NCBI RefSeq assembly: GCF_037440165.1
Contig: NZ_JBBIUQ010000042.1
Location: 1 to 19,679, forward strand
Origin: Ignavibacterium sp037440165
GTDB taxonomy: Bacteria > Bacteroidota > Ignavibacteria > Ignavibacteriales > Ignavibacteriaceae
Direction: 5' to 3'
Length of the DNA: 19,679 bases
Part shown: positions 1 to 7,104 of the stretch, in pieces
Numbering within the stretch: position 1 is the first letter of the stretch
Layout: the number at the start of each line of letters is the position of its first letter
Notes under the pieces: model-generated
Database searches by the model: none
What the model was told of the DNA's origin: nothing
The model's input: only the letters and a program-made list of their open reading frames with translations
Program-made: the position numbers and the translations under genes

Positions 1-20
1 AATACTTAATCTTCCCTTAG

Positions 21-34
21 GTATCATATGATAC
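21..34. repeat. 14-bp perfect palindrome upstream of a terminator
   Basis: The sequence gtatcatatgatac is its own reverse complement over 14 bases. It lies about 40 bases before a rho-independent terminator, probably just after the end of a gene outside the window. It could be a regulator site or part of a 3' UTR structure; AT-rich palindromes also occur by chance. No reading frame can be supported in bases 1-70. Confidence 0.3.
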
Positions 35-71
35 TAACTATAAGTAAAAAAATTATTAAATCAATGATAAG

Positions 72-100
72 AGGCACGAGAGATCGTGCCTTTTTGTTTT
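72..100 (+). terminator. Rho-independent terminator of an upstream gene
   Basis: An 8-bp perfect stem (aggcacga at 72-79, tcgtgcct at 84-91) with a GAGA tetraloop is followed by ttttgtttt. The T tract lies on the right, so it stops rightward transcription from a gene that ends before the window. Bases 101-248 hold no gene. They include a GC-rich 10-bp palindrome, ttgcgcgcaa (168-177), standing out from an AT-rich background, and presumably the promoter of the next gene, which I could not place. Confidence 0.85.
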
Positions 101-261
101 AAATGAAAATTATAATTTCACAACAGATGATTCGTAACCATTGATTAGTTTTCATAAACACTTTTGATTGCGCGCAAGTATCATTTACTTTATTTTTTCT
201 AATGAAATTCATAGCTTGAAACAAGATTATTAATATTTCTACTATATCAAGGAGTATACAC

Positions 262-1536
262 ATGAAAAATTCAATATTTGCTTTATTTATAATCTTACTT
301 TCTCTCTCCGCTAATTCTCAATCCTATTATGTTGCTGGAAGTTTTCAGGGGTGGGATCCGGGTTCAACAATATTGTATGATGATGGAACTAACGGTGATC
401 TTACTGCAAATGATGGAATTCATTCACGCGCTGTATCAATAGCAGCTCCGGGAAATTATGAATGGAAAGTTACTGTTGGTAATTGGTCACAAGCCTGGCC
501 TCAATCAAATTCCTGGTTTGAAACTACTGCAGCTAACCAAATAGTTTTATTTACCTTCAATGCTAATCTTATGGGAGATCCATGGATTCCCAACCAATAT
601 ATTGTTAATGCAAATGATATAGTTGCAGGAAATCTTGTTCTTGTCGGAAGTTTCCAAAGTGAGCTTGGTGAATCCGGTGGAGACTGGGTAAACAACAGTA
701 CTGTAACTGTTTTGCATGATGATGGCTTGAATGGAGACTTGGTTGCTAATGACGGTATTTATTCTTATCAAGCTATATTTCCAGCTGGCACCTGGGAAGG
801 TAAAATTGTGAAGTCTGGTTCCTAAAATGGCTGGGGAACAGATGGAAGAAGTATTAATGCATTAAATCTATTTTTTGCAACAACTGAAAATCAACACCTG
901 TATTTTTATGCGGATATGAATACCGGTAGAATCTTGCTTAACTTTGATTTTCCTGTTCCTGTAGAGCTTGTTTCTTTCTCCGCAAATGTTTCAAATAATT
1001 CTGTTGCATTAAACTGGGTTACTGCATCAGAGTTAAATAATTCCGGATTTGAAGTCCAACGTAGTGTCATTTCGAATCCCAATGGGATGAGAAATCTTGA
1101 TTGGCAATCTATTGGTTTTGTAAATGGTAATGGAACTACTTCAGAATCTAATTCATATTCCTTTATTGATGATAATCTTTCTATTGGAAAATATGCTTAC
1201 CGATTAAAACAAATTGATCTTGATGGATCATTTACTTACTCAAATGAAATTGATGTTGATTTAGGTTTGCCTCTGTCTTTTTCTCTGAATCAGAATTATC
1301 CAAATCCTTTTAATCCTTCAACCAGCATCAAGTATCAGGTATCAAGTATCTCAAATGTTTCATTAAAAGTTTATGATGTTCTTGGAAAAGAAGTAGTAAC
1401 ACTTGTAAATCAGATTCAGCCTGCGGGGAATTATGAAGTTAGTTTTAATGCCTCTTCATTAACAAGCGGCATTTACTTCTACAAATTACAAGCAGCAAGT
1501 TTTAGCCAAACAAAGAAGATGTTGTTGCTTAAGTAA
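262..1536 (+). pseudogene. T9SS-exported two-module surface protein, interrupted by an in-frame stop
   Basis: One reading frame runs from ATG 262 to TAA 1534-1536 with a single TAA at 823-825. A good Shine-Dalgarno (aaggag, 249-254) stands 7 bases before the ATG. The product starts with a signal peptide (residues 1-20, cleaved near NSQS). Two similar modules of about 100 residues follow, each with a DDGxNGDLxANDGI motif and a later aromatic/Lys strand (YEWKV; WEGKI). They resemble glycogen- or starch-binding-like E-set modules, but that is weak. The stop falls inside the second module, whose continuation (NGWGTDGRSINA and on) is still readable. After it come the usual linker (VPVELVSFSA) and a C-terminal sorting domain (NYPNPFNPSTS to KKMLLLK) that would send the protein through the T9SS. 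As written, only 187 residues without the sorting domain would be made. A sequencing error or readthrough are alternatives. Confidence 0.8.
1068..1096. repeat. Palindromic element inside the coding sequence
   Basis: A hairpin with an outer stem (atttc 1069-1073 with gaaat 1091-1095) and an inner stem (atccc 1076-1080 with gggat 1084-1088) lies in frame. It encodes about ten residues (VISNPNGMRN) between a conserved SGFEVQRS strand and WQSIGFVNGNGTT. These flanks normally lie close together in this linker family, as I recall it. The text resembles dispersed intergenic palindromes of the tgtcatttcga...gagaaatc type common in related genomes, so I read it as a repeat that landed in the gene without breaking the frame. 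Confidence 0.5.
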
Positions 1537-1550
1537 GCTCTATATCTTTG

Positions 1551-1607
1551 GTAGCCGCAATTTTCAGATTGCGAACACAGTCAGTTGAAATTTGCGGCTA
1601 CTTTTTT
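1551..1607 (+). terminator. Strong terminator after the T9SS gene, with an alternative hairpin
   Basis: gtagccgcaa (1551-1560) pairs with ttgcggctac (1592-1601), extended by ttttca against ttgaaa with one bulge, and the stem is followed by ttttttc. This ends the gene stopping at 1536. Within the large loop, ttgcg (1569-1573) can also pair with cgcaa (1556-1560), so two mutually exclusive folds exist. That layout resembles an attenuator but may simply be a dispersed palindromic repeat acting as a terminator. Confidence 0.75.
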
Positions 1608-1678
1608 CTGCACAGATAAATTCTCTTATAAATCATAACAACACGTTTCTTTAAAAACACTTCTTTCACTTTATGAAA

Positions 1679-4096
1679 TCAATATGTCCATTCTCTAATC
1701 AATTCAATATCATCAGCCGGCAACATTAACATTGGCTCACCATTATATTGTAATCTAAGCTTCAGGTCTTCGAGAAGTGGTAAGCGTTCTTCAAAACGAA
1801 TAGGAAGTAAATCTGGAATTAAATCATTTATATTTAACAAAGGTCTTGGTGGATATTCTCTCACATCAAATTTTTCTTTCTGCAGATTCGCTTTTTGTCT
1901 TGCAATTTCTATTGCATCATATAATCCGCCGAGCACATCAACCAATCCGAGTTGAAAAGCATCTCTGCCGCTCCAGACTCTTCCCTGCGCAATTGTTTCG
2001 ATTTCGTCAAAAGATTTTTTCCTTCCAGCAGCAACTCGATTAACAAAATCTTTGTAAAGTGTTTTGATTCTTGATTCAGCCATCTTAGATTCTTCTTCAG
2101 TAAGATCTCTGTCAGGAAGAGATAAAGGAATGATTGGTAAAGTAAATCCAAAACCAAGCTCAGCAAACTTTCCGCGTTTTACAAAATCGGTAGATAAACC
2201 CAAATCCTGTTTAAGTGTTCTGTTGTAAAAAAATGAACCGATAACACCAATTGAACCAGTTAAGGTTGTTGGTGCGGCAACAATTGTATCAGCATACATT
2301 GAAAGCCAATATCCGCCTGAAGCAGCGACAAAACCCTGAGAAACAATTATTGGTTTTTTACCTTTGTTTTTCTTCAGTATATCAGCTATTAAATCTGCTG
2401 CAAGAGCATCTCCGCCGGGTGAATCAACACGCAATACGATTGCTTTTACATTTTCATCTGCAAAAGCAGACTCAACATATTTAACTAAACTTCTTGCATT
2501 TATTCCATCATCCATTGAAGTTCCGCCAATTGCATAAATGACTGCAACTTTTGGTTTTTCACTCCAGTAATTGTCTTTGGGCAGATTAAATTTTTCCAAT
2601 GATGAAACTGAAACAAAATTTCTCGATTTACCTTCATACTTTTCAATAATCCTGTTTATATCGCTCCATCTTCCAAGTGTGTCAACAAGATTTAGTTTAA
2701 TTGCTTCATCAGGAAGATAAGCAATTAAGCTGTCAACAAGATTGACAAATTGAGAACGAGAAAATCCTCTTCCTTCGCAAACATCATTTTTAGCAGTTTC
2801 ATAATACTCATCAACCAACTTTTGTCTTTGCTCTCTGTCCGCATCACTGAAATTTTCGCGCGCAAAAGTTTCTGCTGCAGATTTATATTTAAAATATCTC
2901 AACTCGTGAAAACCTATTCCAAGTTTATCGAGACTTCCTTTGAAAAATGTTCTTCCGATAAGAAAACCATTCAACGAAATATTACCAAGCGGATCAAGAA
3001 TGATCTTGTCAGCAACAGATGCAAAATGATATTTATCCATACCGGCTCTGTCAATGTAGATGTAAACTCGTTTTCCTGCTTGTCTGAATTCTTTAAGCTT
3101 TTCTCTAACTTCCCAAAGCATCTCTCTGTTAATGACTGCACCAGAAAAATTAATTGCAATCGCTGAAACTGATTTATCATTCTTTGCAGCTTCTATCTTA
3201 TCAAGCAAATCAATAAGTGAATTTGAATTATCGAATAATCTGAATGTCTGATATCTTAGCTGACCTTTCAGATCGAGTTCAACAATTTTATTATCTGAAG
3301 CAAAACGACTGAAAATATTTCTGTCATAAGCACCGATTCTGATTCCATGAGTATTATAAATTTGTTTGCCGTCTTTGTTCAAATGAGATATTGACATCAC
3401 TCCCATATGACCGAAACTAAGTTCTATTCCAAGATTAATGTTTTTCCCTTCAAAGTATCTTCCGACTAATCTTAATCCGTCAATCGGTTCTGCGACAGCA
3501 CCAAAACTGTAATTTATTTCTTCGGGATGCATATCTCTCGATAAAAGATAATCACCAAAAAAAGTAATTAGTTGATTACCAAAAGGTCTGATTGCAATGT
3601 CAACTATACCTTCGCGCTCTCCGTTTGCAGGAAGATTACCAACTAATCCGGCTGAGATGTATTTGTTTGGTCTTATAAAAAATCCGAATGAGAAAATATC
3701 TGCACGATTGAAAACACTTACATCACCAGTTGACCAACCATAACCAAATCCTGCACTGAACGAATTATTACCAGTGGCTGCAGATAGCTTAAAATCTGTG
3801 ACATGAAAATTATTCAGCGACTGATTGTACATTGAAAATCCTAAGTTTGGAATTGCAGCAAAGATTCCCCAGTTATTAAAATCATTCCAATCACCAACTC
3901 TATCATTCCAGGTAAAAAGAAAATCAGGTTGATGTAAAGTTGAAAGCAAAGCAGGATTATCCCACCCATAAAGACCAAACTTGTAAGCGCCGGCTGTTGC
4001 AAGCGACATATCATTCTGCTGATAGTAAGATGGAAAGTTTATTTGTGAGAAAACCGGAACAGAAATCAGTGCGACAATCAGAATTAATTTTTTCAT
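1679..4096 (-). CDS. sppA: Signal peptide peptidase SppA (protease IV, S49) with N-terminal beta-rich domain
   Basis: The enzyme cuts leftover signal peptides, with a Ser-Lys dyad, at the cell envelope. I start it at ATG 4096 (MKKLILIVALISVPVFSQ, a clear signal peptide) rather than at 4132, because GAGG at 4105-4108 is a well-placed Shine-Dalgarno. The product is 805 residues. Residues about 25-245 are Gly/aromatic-rich alternating strands that look like part of an outer-membrane barrel and are not in classical SppA. Two S49 domains follow (about 273-490 and 515-730). The catalytic Lys is in YKSAAETF (K405) and the Ser in AASGGYW (S593), matching E. coli K209 and S409. VDSPGGDALA and TGSIGVIG are also conserved. 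The classical protein is about 600 residues, so the excess is the N-terminal domain. It is convergent with the gene to its left and divergent from the lipoprotein gene. Confidence 0.9.
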   Translation of the reverse strand: MKKLILIVALISVPVFSQINFPSYYQQNDMSLATAGAYKFGLYGWDNPALLSTLHQPDFLFTWNDRVGDWNDFNNWGIFAAIPNLGFSMYNQSLNNFHVTDFKLSAATGNNSFSAGFGYGWSTGDVSVFNRADIFSFGFFIRPNKYISAGLVGNLPANGEREGIVDIAIRPFGNQLITFFGDYLLSRDMHPEEINYSFGAVAEPIDGLRLVGRYFEGKNINLGIELSFGHMGVMSISHLNKDGKQIYNTHGIRIGAYDRNIFSRFASDNKIVELDLKGQLRYQTFRLFDNSNSLIDLLDKIEAAKNDKSVSAIAINFSGAVINREMLWEVREKLKEFRQAGKRVYIYIDRAGMDKYHFASVADKIILDPLGNISLNGFLIGRTFFKGSLDKLGIGFHELRYFKYKSAAETFARENFSDADREQRQKLVDEYYETAKNDVCEGRGFSRSQFVNLVDSLIAYLPDEAIKLNLVDTLGRWSDINRIIEKYEGKSRNFVSVSSLEKFNLPKDNYWSEKPKVAVIYAIGGTSMDDGINARSLVKYVESAFADENVKAIVLRVDSPGGDALAADLIADILKKNKGKKPIIVSQGFVAASGGYWLSMYADTIVAAPTTLTGSIGVIGSFFYNRTLKQDLGLSTDFVKRGKFAELGFGFTLPIIPLSLPDRDLTEEESKMAESRIKTLYKDFVNRVAAGRKKSFDEIETIAQGRVWSGRDAFQLGLVDVLGGLYDAIEIARQKANLQKEKFDVREYPPRPLLNINDLIPDLLPIRFEERLPLLEDLKLRLQYNGEPMLMLPADDIELIREWTY

Positions 4097-4108
4097 GAGG
4101 TTCACCTC
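4094..4108 (-). promoter_or_regulatory. Shine-Dalgarno of sppA within a small hairpin
   Basis: On the minus strand the sequence before the start reads GAGG-TGAA-CCTC-ATG. The Shine-Dalgarno GAGG (4105-4108) can pair with CCTC (4097-4100), which directly precedes the start codon, leaving a TGAA loop. The site settles the start at 4096. The stem is only 4 bp, so a regulatory effect is speculative. Confidence 0.5.
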
Positions 4109-4260
4109 GGAATAATTTCTAAGTTGGTTCAACGAAAAATAATCACAATAAAATTTAAAGAGGTAAGTTTATGACCTCAAAAGAATGAACTTAAAATTGC
4201 TTTGATTAGTTGTAACTGTATCTATCAATAATCATTCATTAAATAATAACGGAGAATACT

Positions 4261-4954
4261 ATGTACTTAAGAAAAATGCTCTTCATTCTGTTGACCTTTG
4301 TTTCAGCTGTTTCATTAGCTGCTTGCAGTGACGATGAAAACACAACAGCAGCAACACCAACTGCTAAGGCCAATGTAAAAGTTGTTCACGCATCGCAGGA
4401 TGCACCCGGAGTTGATTTATTGGTTGATAATACTGTTGCCGGAACAAACTTAACTTTCCCTAACAACACAGGATATCTTCAGGTAAACGCAGGAACAAGA
4501 AATGTCAAAGTAAATGTATCAGGTACATCAACCACAGTTATTCAGGCAAATCTTAATCTGATGGAAAACAAATTTTACTCGGTGTTTGCTGTTAATCAGG
4601 CAAGTGCAATTGAACCGCTTGTGTTGGAAGACAATCTGACAAATCCCGCAAGTGGAAAAGCTCATGTAAGATTTATTCACTTATCACCAAATGCACCTAC
4701 AGTTAATATTACATTAACAGACGGAACAATCGTATTTGGAAATGTTGCATTCAAAGGTTCTGTTGATTTTACACCGCTTGATGCAGGAACTTATAATCTG
4801 CAGGTAAGAGATGCAGCTACAAATTCGACAGTTGTATTAGAACATTCCTAACATTACACTTCAGGCAGGAAAAATTTATACAGTGTTTGCTAAAGGATTG
4901 CTTGGTGGATCAGGAACTCAGGAATTGGGTGTACAGATAATTGTAAACAAATAA
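4261..4954 (+). pseudogene. DUF4397 lipoprotein, frameshifted near its end
   Basis: GGAG (4251-4254) precedes ATG 4261. Residues 1-22 form a lipoprotein signal with lipobox LAAC (Cys22), followed by an Asp/Thr/Ala-rich tether. Two DUF4397-like units follow: KVVHASQDAPGVDLLVD to about residue 125, and HVRFIHLSPNAPTVNITL onward. These are beta-sandwich modules of unknown function found in exported proteins. The frame closes at TAA 4849-4851, giving 196 residues. Ignoring one base (C4843) restores a family-like ending, VVLEIPNITLQAGKIYTVF and on to LGVQIIVNK, closing at TAA 4952-4954 (about 231 residues). The gene therefore appears to carry a 1-bp insertion that removes the last two strands. A sequencing error is the main alternative. 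It is divergent from sppA across a 164-bp gap that presumably holds both promoters. Confidence 0.82.
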
Positions 4955-4977
4955 TTTTATCTTATCATCATATCAAA

Positions 4978-5109
4978 AAGGCTGTCTCATAAATCTTAAA
5001 CTGTCAGCCTGATCCGTCAGCTGACGGATGTCGAAGACTAACAATTATAATCAATATCACAATTCGACAAGCTCAATGTGACAGTAAAAATTACTAATGA
5101 GACAGCCTT
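4978..5109. mobile_element. MITE-like nested inverted-repeat element
   Basis: Perfect 13-bp terminal inverted repeats (aaggctgtctcat 4978-4990; atgagacagcctt 5097-5109) bound 132 bases with no reading frame. Inside is a second inverted pair: actgtca (5000-5006) with tgacagt (5079-5085), and tgtcgaa (5029-5035) with ttcgaca (5063-5069). A perfect 18-bp palindrome, atccgtcagctgacggat (5012-5029), sits in the left inner arm. The whole can fold into a long cruciform. A T-rich stretch follows on the right and aaaaagg lies on the left, so it may also act as a two-way terminator between the lipoprotein gene and the ABC gene. No target-site duplication is obvious. Confidence 0.65.
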
Positions 5110-5186
5110 ATTTGTTTTACCGCAATTCATTTCAACTCATCATTATTGTTTATAATTTTGAACCGCAAAAGAAATTTTACAAATGA

Positions 5187-5918
5187 ATGATAGAAATAAA
5201 TAATCTTTATAAAAACTTTGGAACCAAACAAGTTTTGCGCGGAGTAAATTTAACAATTGAACCGGGCGAAACAATTGTAATTATCGGAAGAAGCGGCTGT
5301 GGTAAAAGTGTACTGATTAAACATATTGTAGGATTGCTTAAACCTGATAAGGGATATGTTAAAGTTGAAGATAAAATTGTAAATGAGTTGAGCTTAAAAG
5401 AATTATACGAACTCAGAAAAAAATTCGGATTTCTTTTTCAGAGTTCTGCACTTTTTGATTCAATGTCTGTATTTGAAAATGTATCACTGCCATTGGTGGA
5501 ATCAAATAATGGATTTTCTAAAAGCGAAGTTCTTGAAATTGTAAATGAAAAATTAGCGCTGGTGGGGTTAGAAGGAATTCTTGACTTGAAACCATCAGAA
5601 CTTTCCGGCGGAATGAAAAAAAGAGTAGGTCTTGCGCGCGCACTGGTTACAAACCCATCTTACATTCTTTACGATGAACCAACTACCGGACTTGACCCAA
5701 TTATGTCAGACTCAATTGACCAGTTGATAAAAGATCTTTCTGAAAAACTAAAAGTTACTTCCGTTGTTGTTACTCACGATATGTACAGTGTAAAAAATGT
5801 TGCAAAGAAAGTAGCAATGATGAACGATGGAATTATTTACTTTGTCGGAAAACCAGAAGAGCTTCTGAATTCAAACGATAAAGTTATCATGGACTTTATC
5901 CGGAGAACAGAAGTTTAA
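5187..5918 (+). CDS. MlaF-type ABC transporter ATP-binding protein
   Basis: This 243-residue ATPase powers an ABC transporter on the cytoplasmic face of the inner membrane. Walker A is GRSGCGKS (34-41), the Q-loop is Q85, the signature is LSGGMKKRVGLARAL (139-153), Walker B is ILYDEPTTGLDP (160-171) and the switch His is H197. The texts FLFQSSALFDSMSVFENV and LSGGMKKR are characteristic of the MlaF/Ttg2A group, which moves phospholipids between the membranes, so I infer that role. MlaF normally sits beside its permease MlaE and the MCE protein MlaD; neither is here, so the partners must be elsewhere. The first ATG nearby (5183) is blocked by a stop; the start at 5187 has only a weak purine-rich leader. 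A CBS-domain gene follows 71 bases later. Confidence 0.88.
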   Translation: MIEINNLYKNFGTKQVLRGVNLTIEPGETIVIIGRSGCGKSVLIKHIVGLLKPDKGYVKVEDKIVNELSLKELYELRKKFGFLFQSSALFDSMSVFENVSLPLVESNNGFSKSEVLEIVNEKLALVGLEGILDLKPSELSGGMKKRVGLARALVTNPSYILYDEPTTGLDPIMSDSIDQLIKDLSEKLKVTSVVVTHDMYSVKNVAKKVAMMNDGIIYFVGKPEELLNSNDKVIMDFIRRTEV

Positions 5919-5978
5919 AATGAATTCCCACAGCCCTTTACACTTCCTGATAAAAATCTTATATTGAAATCAAAAAAG

Positions 5979-5984
5979 AGGAGG
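5979..5984 (+). promoter_or_regulatory. Strong Shine-Dalgarno of the CBS gene
   Basis: AGGAGG stands 5 bases before ATG 5990. It is the most canonical ribosome binding site in the window and favours 5990 over the out-of-frame ATG at 5986. Confidence 0.75.
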
Positions 5985-5989
5985 TATGT

Positions 5990-6415
5990 ATGGACACAAT
6001 TAAAGATATTATCAAAGGACGCGAAATCTTCACTGTAGAATCCGGCACATCTGTAAAAGCAGCAGTGAATTATATGGCAGAAAAAGGAGTTGGACTTGTG
6101 CCGGTTATGAAAGAGGGAAAACTTGTTGGTGTATTTTCCGAACGGGATCTTGTAAAAAGAGTTATTGCTAAAGATAAAGATTTAAATTCTACTCTTGTTG
6201 ATGATGTAATGTCAACGAATCTCGTTATTGCAAAAATTAATGAAACCACCGAACAGGCAATGGCTAAAATGAAAGAAGCAAAGACACGACATATTCTGAT
6301 TATAGATAACGACAAACTTGTTGGTGTTTTATCCGTAAGAGATTTACTTGAAATAGATTTAAATCAATGCAAAACTACTGTTGAAGTTCTTCACAATTAT
6401 ATTTATTCAAAATAA
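5990..6415 (+). CDS. Two-CBS-domain protein
   Basis: A 141-residue cytosolic protein made of little more than a CBS pair (Bateman module). CBS1 covers about residues 5-65 (VKAAVNYMAEKGVGLVPVM, then GKLVGVFSERDLVKRV) and CBS2 about 72-135 (TTEQAMAKMKEAKTRHILI, then DKLVGVLSVRDLLEI). Such pairs bind adenosine nucleotides such as AMP, ATP or S-adenosylmethionine and sense energy state. The GV(F/L)S(E/V)RDL motif in both halves is the typical ribose/phosphate-contacting segment. Stand-alone CBS proteins have many roles, so no specific partner can be named. It follows the ABC ATPase in the same direction and may be co-transcribed with it, but its own strong ribosome binding site and the 71-bp gap leave separate transcription possible. 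Confidence 0.88.
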   Translation: MDTIKDIIKGREIFTVESGTSVKAAVNYMAEKGVGLVPVMKEGKLVGVFSERDLVKRVIAKDKDLNSTLVDDVMSTNLVIAKINETTEQAMAKMKEAKTRHILIIDNDKLVGVLSVRDLLEIDLNQCKTTVEVLHNYIYSK

Positions 6416-6418
6416 AAA

Positions 6419-6537
6419 TGAATTAATTACCTTCTATTGTTGAAATCATACAGTTGATGCTTGCGCCCGGACTTATGATTTCTGCCTGCGGCTTATTACT
6501 GCTTGGAATGAACAATAAATACGATGTTAGAATATGA
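6419..6537 (+). pseudogene. Decayed N-terminal remnant of a DUF2721 membrane protein
   Basis: Reading from ATG 6419 gives M-N-stop-L, then PSIVEIIQLMLAPGLMI to base 6481. A shift of one base continues with SACGLLLLGMNNKYDVRI and a stop at 6535-6537. Joined, this is a hydrophobic helix followed by NNKY, which matches my memory of the first transmembrane helix of DUF2721 proteins (LAPGxMISACGLLLLxxNNKY). The rest of the family domain is absent. The remnant therefore holds an early stop, a 1-bp deletion near 6481 and a 3' truncation. It starts right after the CBS gene, which once may have been its operon neighbour. The family call rests on about 35 residues. Confidence 0.55.
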
Positions 6538-6958
6538 CCAATACATTTATGCTGCATTTGGTGCTGGTCTTTTTCAAAATCGCGGTGTTTATAGAAGACC
6601 GCATTCAAATTTGATTAAGAGTATTGAAAATAATGAAATTGATCTTCGAGAATTTTCTTTAGAGCAAAACTATCCAAATCCATTTAATCCAAGCACAAAA
6701 ATTCGTTTTACAATTCCAGCTTCATCTCTAAATCCCTTCTCCAAAGGAGAAGGGACTTTGGTAACGTTGAAAGTTTACGATGTGTTAGATAACGAAGTAG
6801 CAACATTAGTTAATGAAGAAAAACCAGCTGGAGTTTATGAAGTCGAGTTTTCCACAGGATCCTTCGGTGATGCAAGTAATTTACCAAGTGGAGTTTACTT
6901 TTACAGAATGACAAGCGGAAATTATTCAGAGACAAAAAAGATGATCCTACTTCGCTGA
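6524..6958 (+). pseudogene. C-terminal fragment of a T9SS beta-propeller protein with sorting domain
   Basis: The open frame could start at ATG 6524, but there is no signal peptide and no ribosome binding site, and it overlaps the DUF2721 remnant. The first 25 residues (YIYAAFGAGLF...GVYRRPHSNL) look like the last blade of a YCF48/BNR-like propeller, which in this lineage often ends in a (V/G)(W/Y)RRPLS motif before the sorting tail. Then come a short linker (SIENNEIDLREFSLEQ) and a complete T9SS sorting domain (NYPNPFNPSTKIRFTIP to TKKMILLR). A cell-surface protein without an export signal cannot reach the T9SS, so I treat this as the 3' end of a gene whose 5' part is gone. A palindromic repeat is embedded at 6733-6755. 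Confidence 0.7.
6733..6755. repeat. In-frame palindromic repeat within a sorting domain
   Basis: A perfect 10-bp stem (tcccttctcc 6733-6742; ggagaaggga 6746-6755) closes on an AAA loop. It encodes part of SLNPFSKGEG, which sits between the conserved first strand (IRFTIP) and the next strand (VTLKVYDVL) of the T9SS sorting domain. In the copies at 1270-1536 and 19127-19378 this junction is shorter and has no such hairpin. The sequence resembles dispersed cccttctcc/ggagaaggg palindromes of Bacteroidota genomes (recalled, not searched). Confidence 0.6.
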
Positions 6959-7036
6959 TACTGCGGCGCACAGAGATTGTTAAGACGAGAGAACGTTATA
7001 TAAAAAGCTAATCAAATGTTTCAACTAATGAAAGAA

Positions 7037-7054
7037 CCTGCTGATCGCAGCAGG
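7037..7054. terminator. Probable bidirectional terminator hairpin
   Basis: A perfect 7-bp stem (cctgctg 7037-7043; cagcagg 7048-7054) with an ATCG loop lies between the rightward fragment ending at 6958 and the leftward gene ending at 7105. The T tract is poor on both sides (ttctttc on the minus strand), so it is a likely but weak terminator, best suited to the leftward gene. Confidence 0.5.
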
Positions 7055-7104
7055 CTCATGTTAAACTAAAAATTTTAATTCAGCACCTATTATTTCCCAA
7101 TGGT

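Noticed and set aside
823..825. Alternative genetic code with TAA as sense
   Set aside because: All intact genes whose ends can be judged close at TAA, TGA or TAG as usual, and no other internal TAA is seen in the conserved genes.
2251..3166. Long plus-strand open frames opposite sppA
   Set aside because: They are antisense shadows: no ribosome binding site, odd residue composition and no family text, while the minus frame is a clear S49 protease.
4978..5109. Reading the nested repeat element as a CRISPR or riboswitch
   Set aside because: There are no regularly spaced direct repeats, and the pattern is inverted repeats with no conserved aptamer that I recognise.
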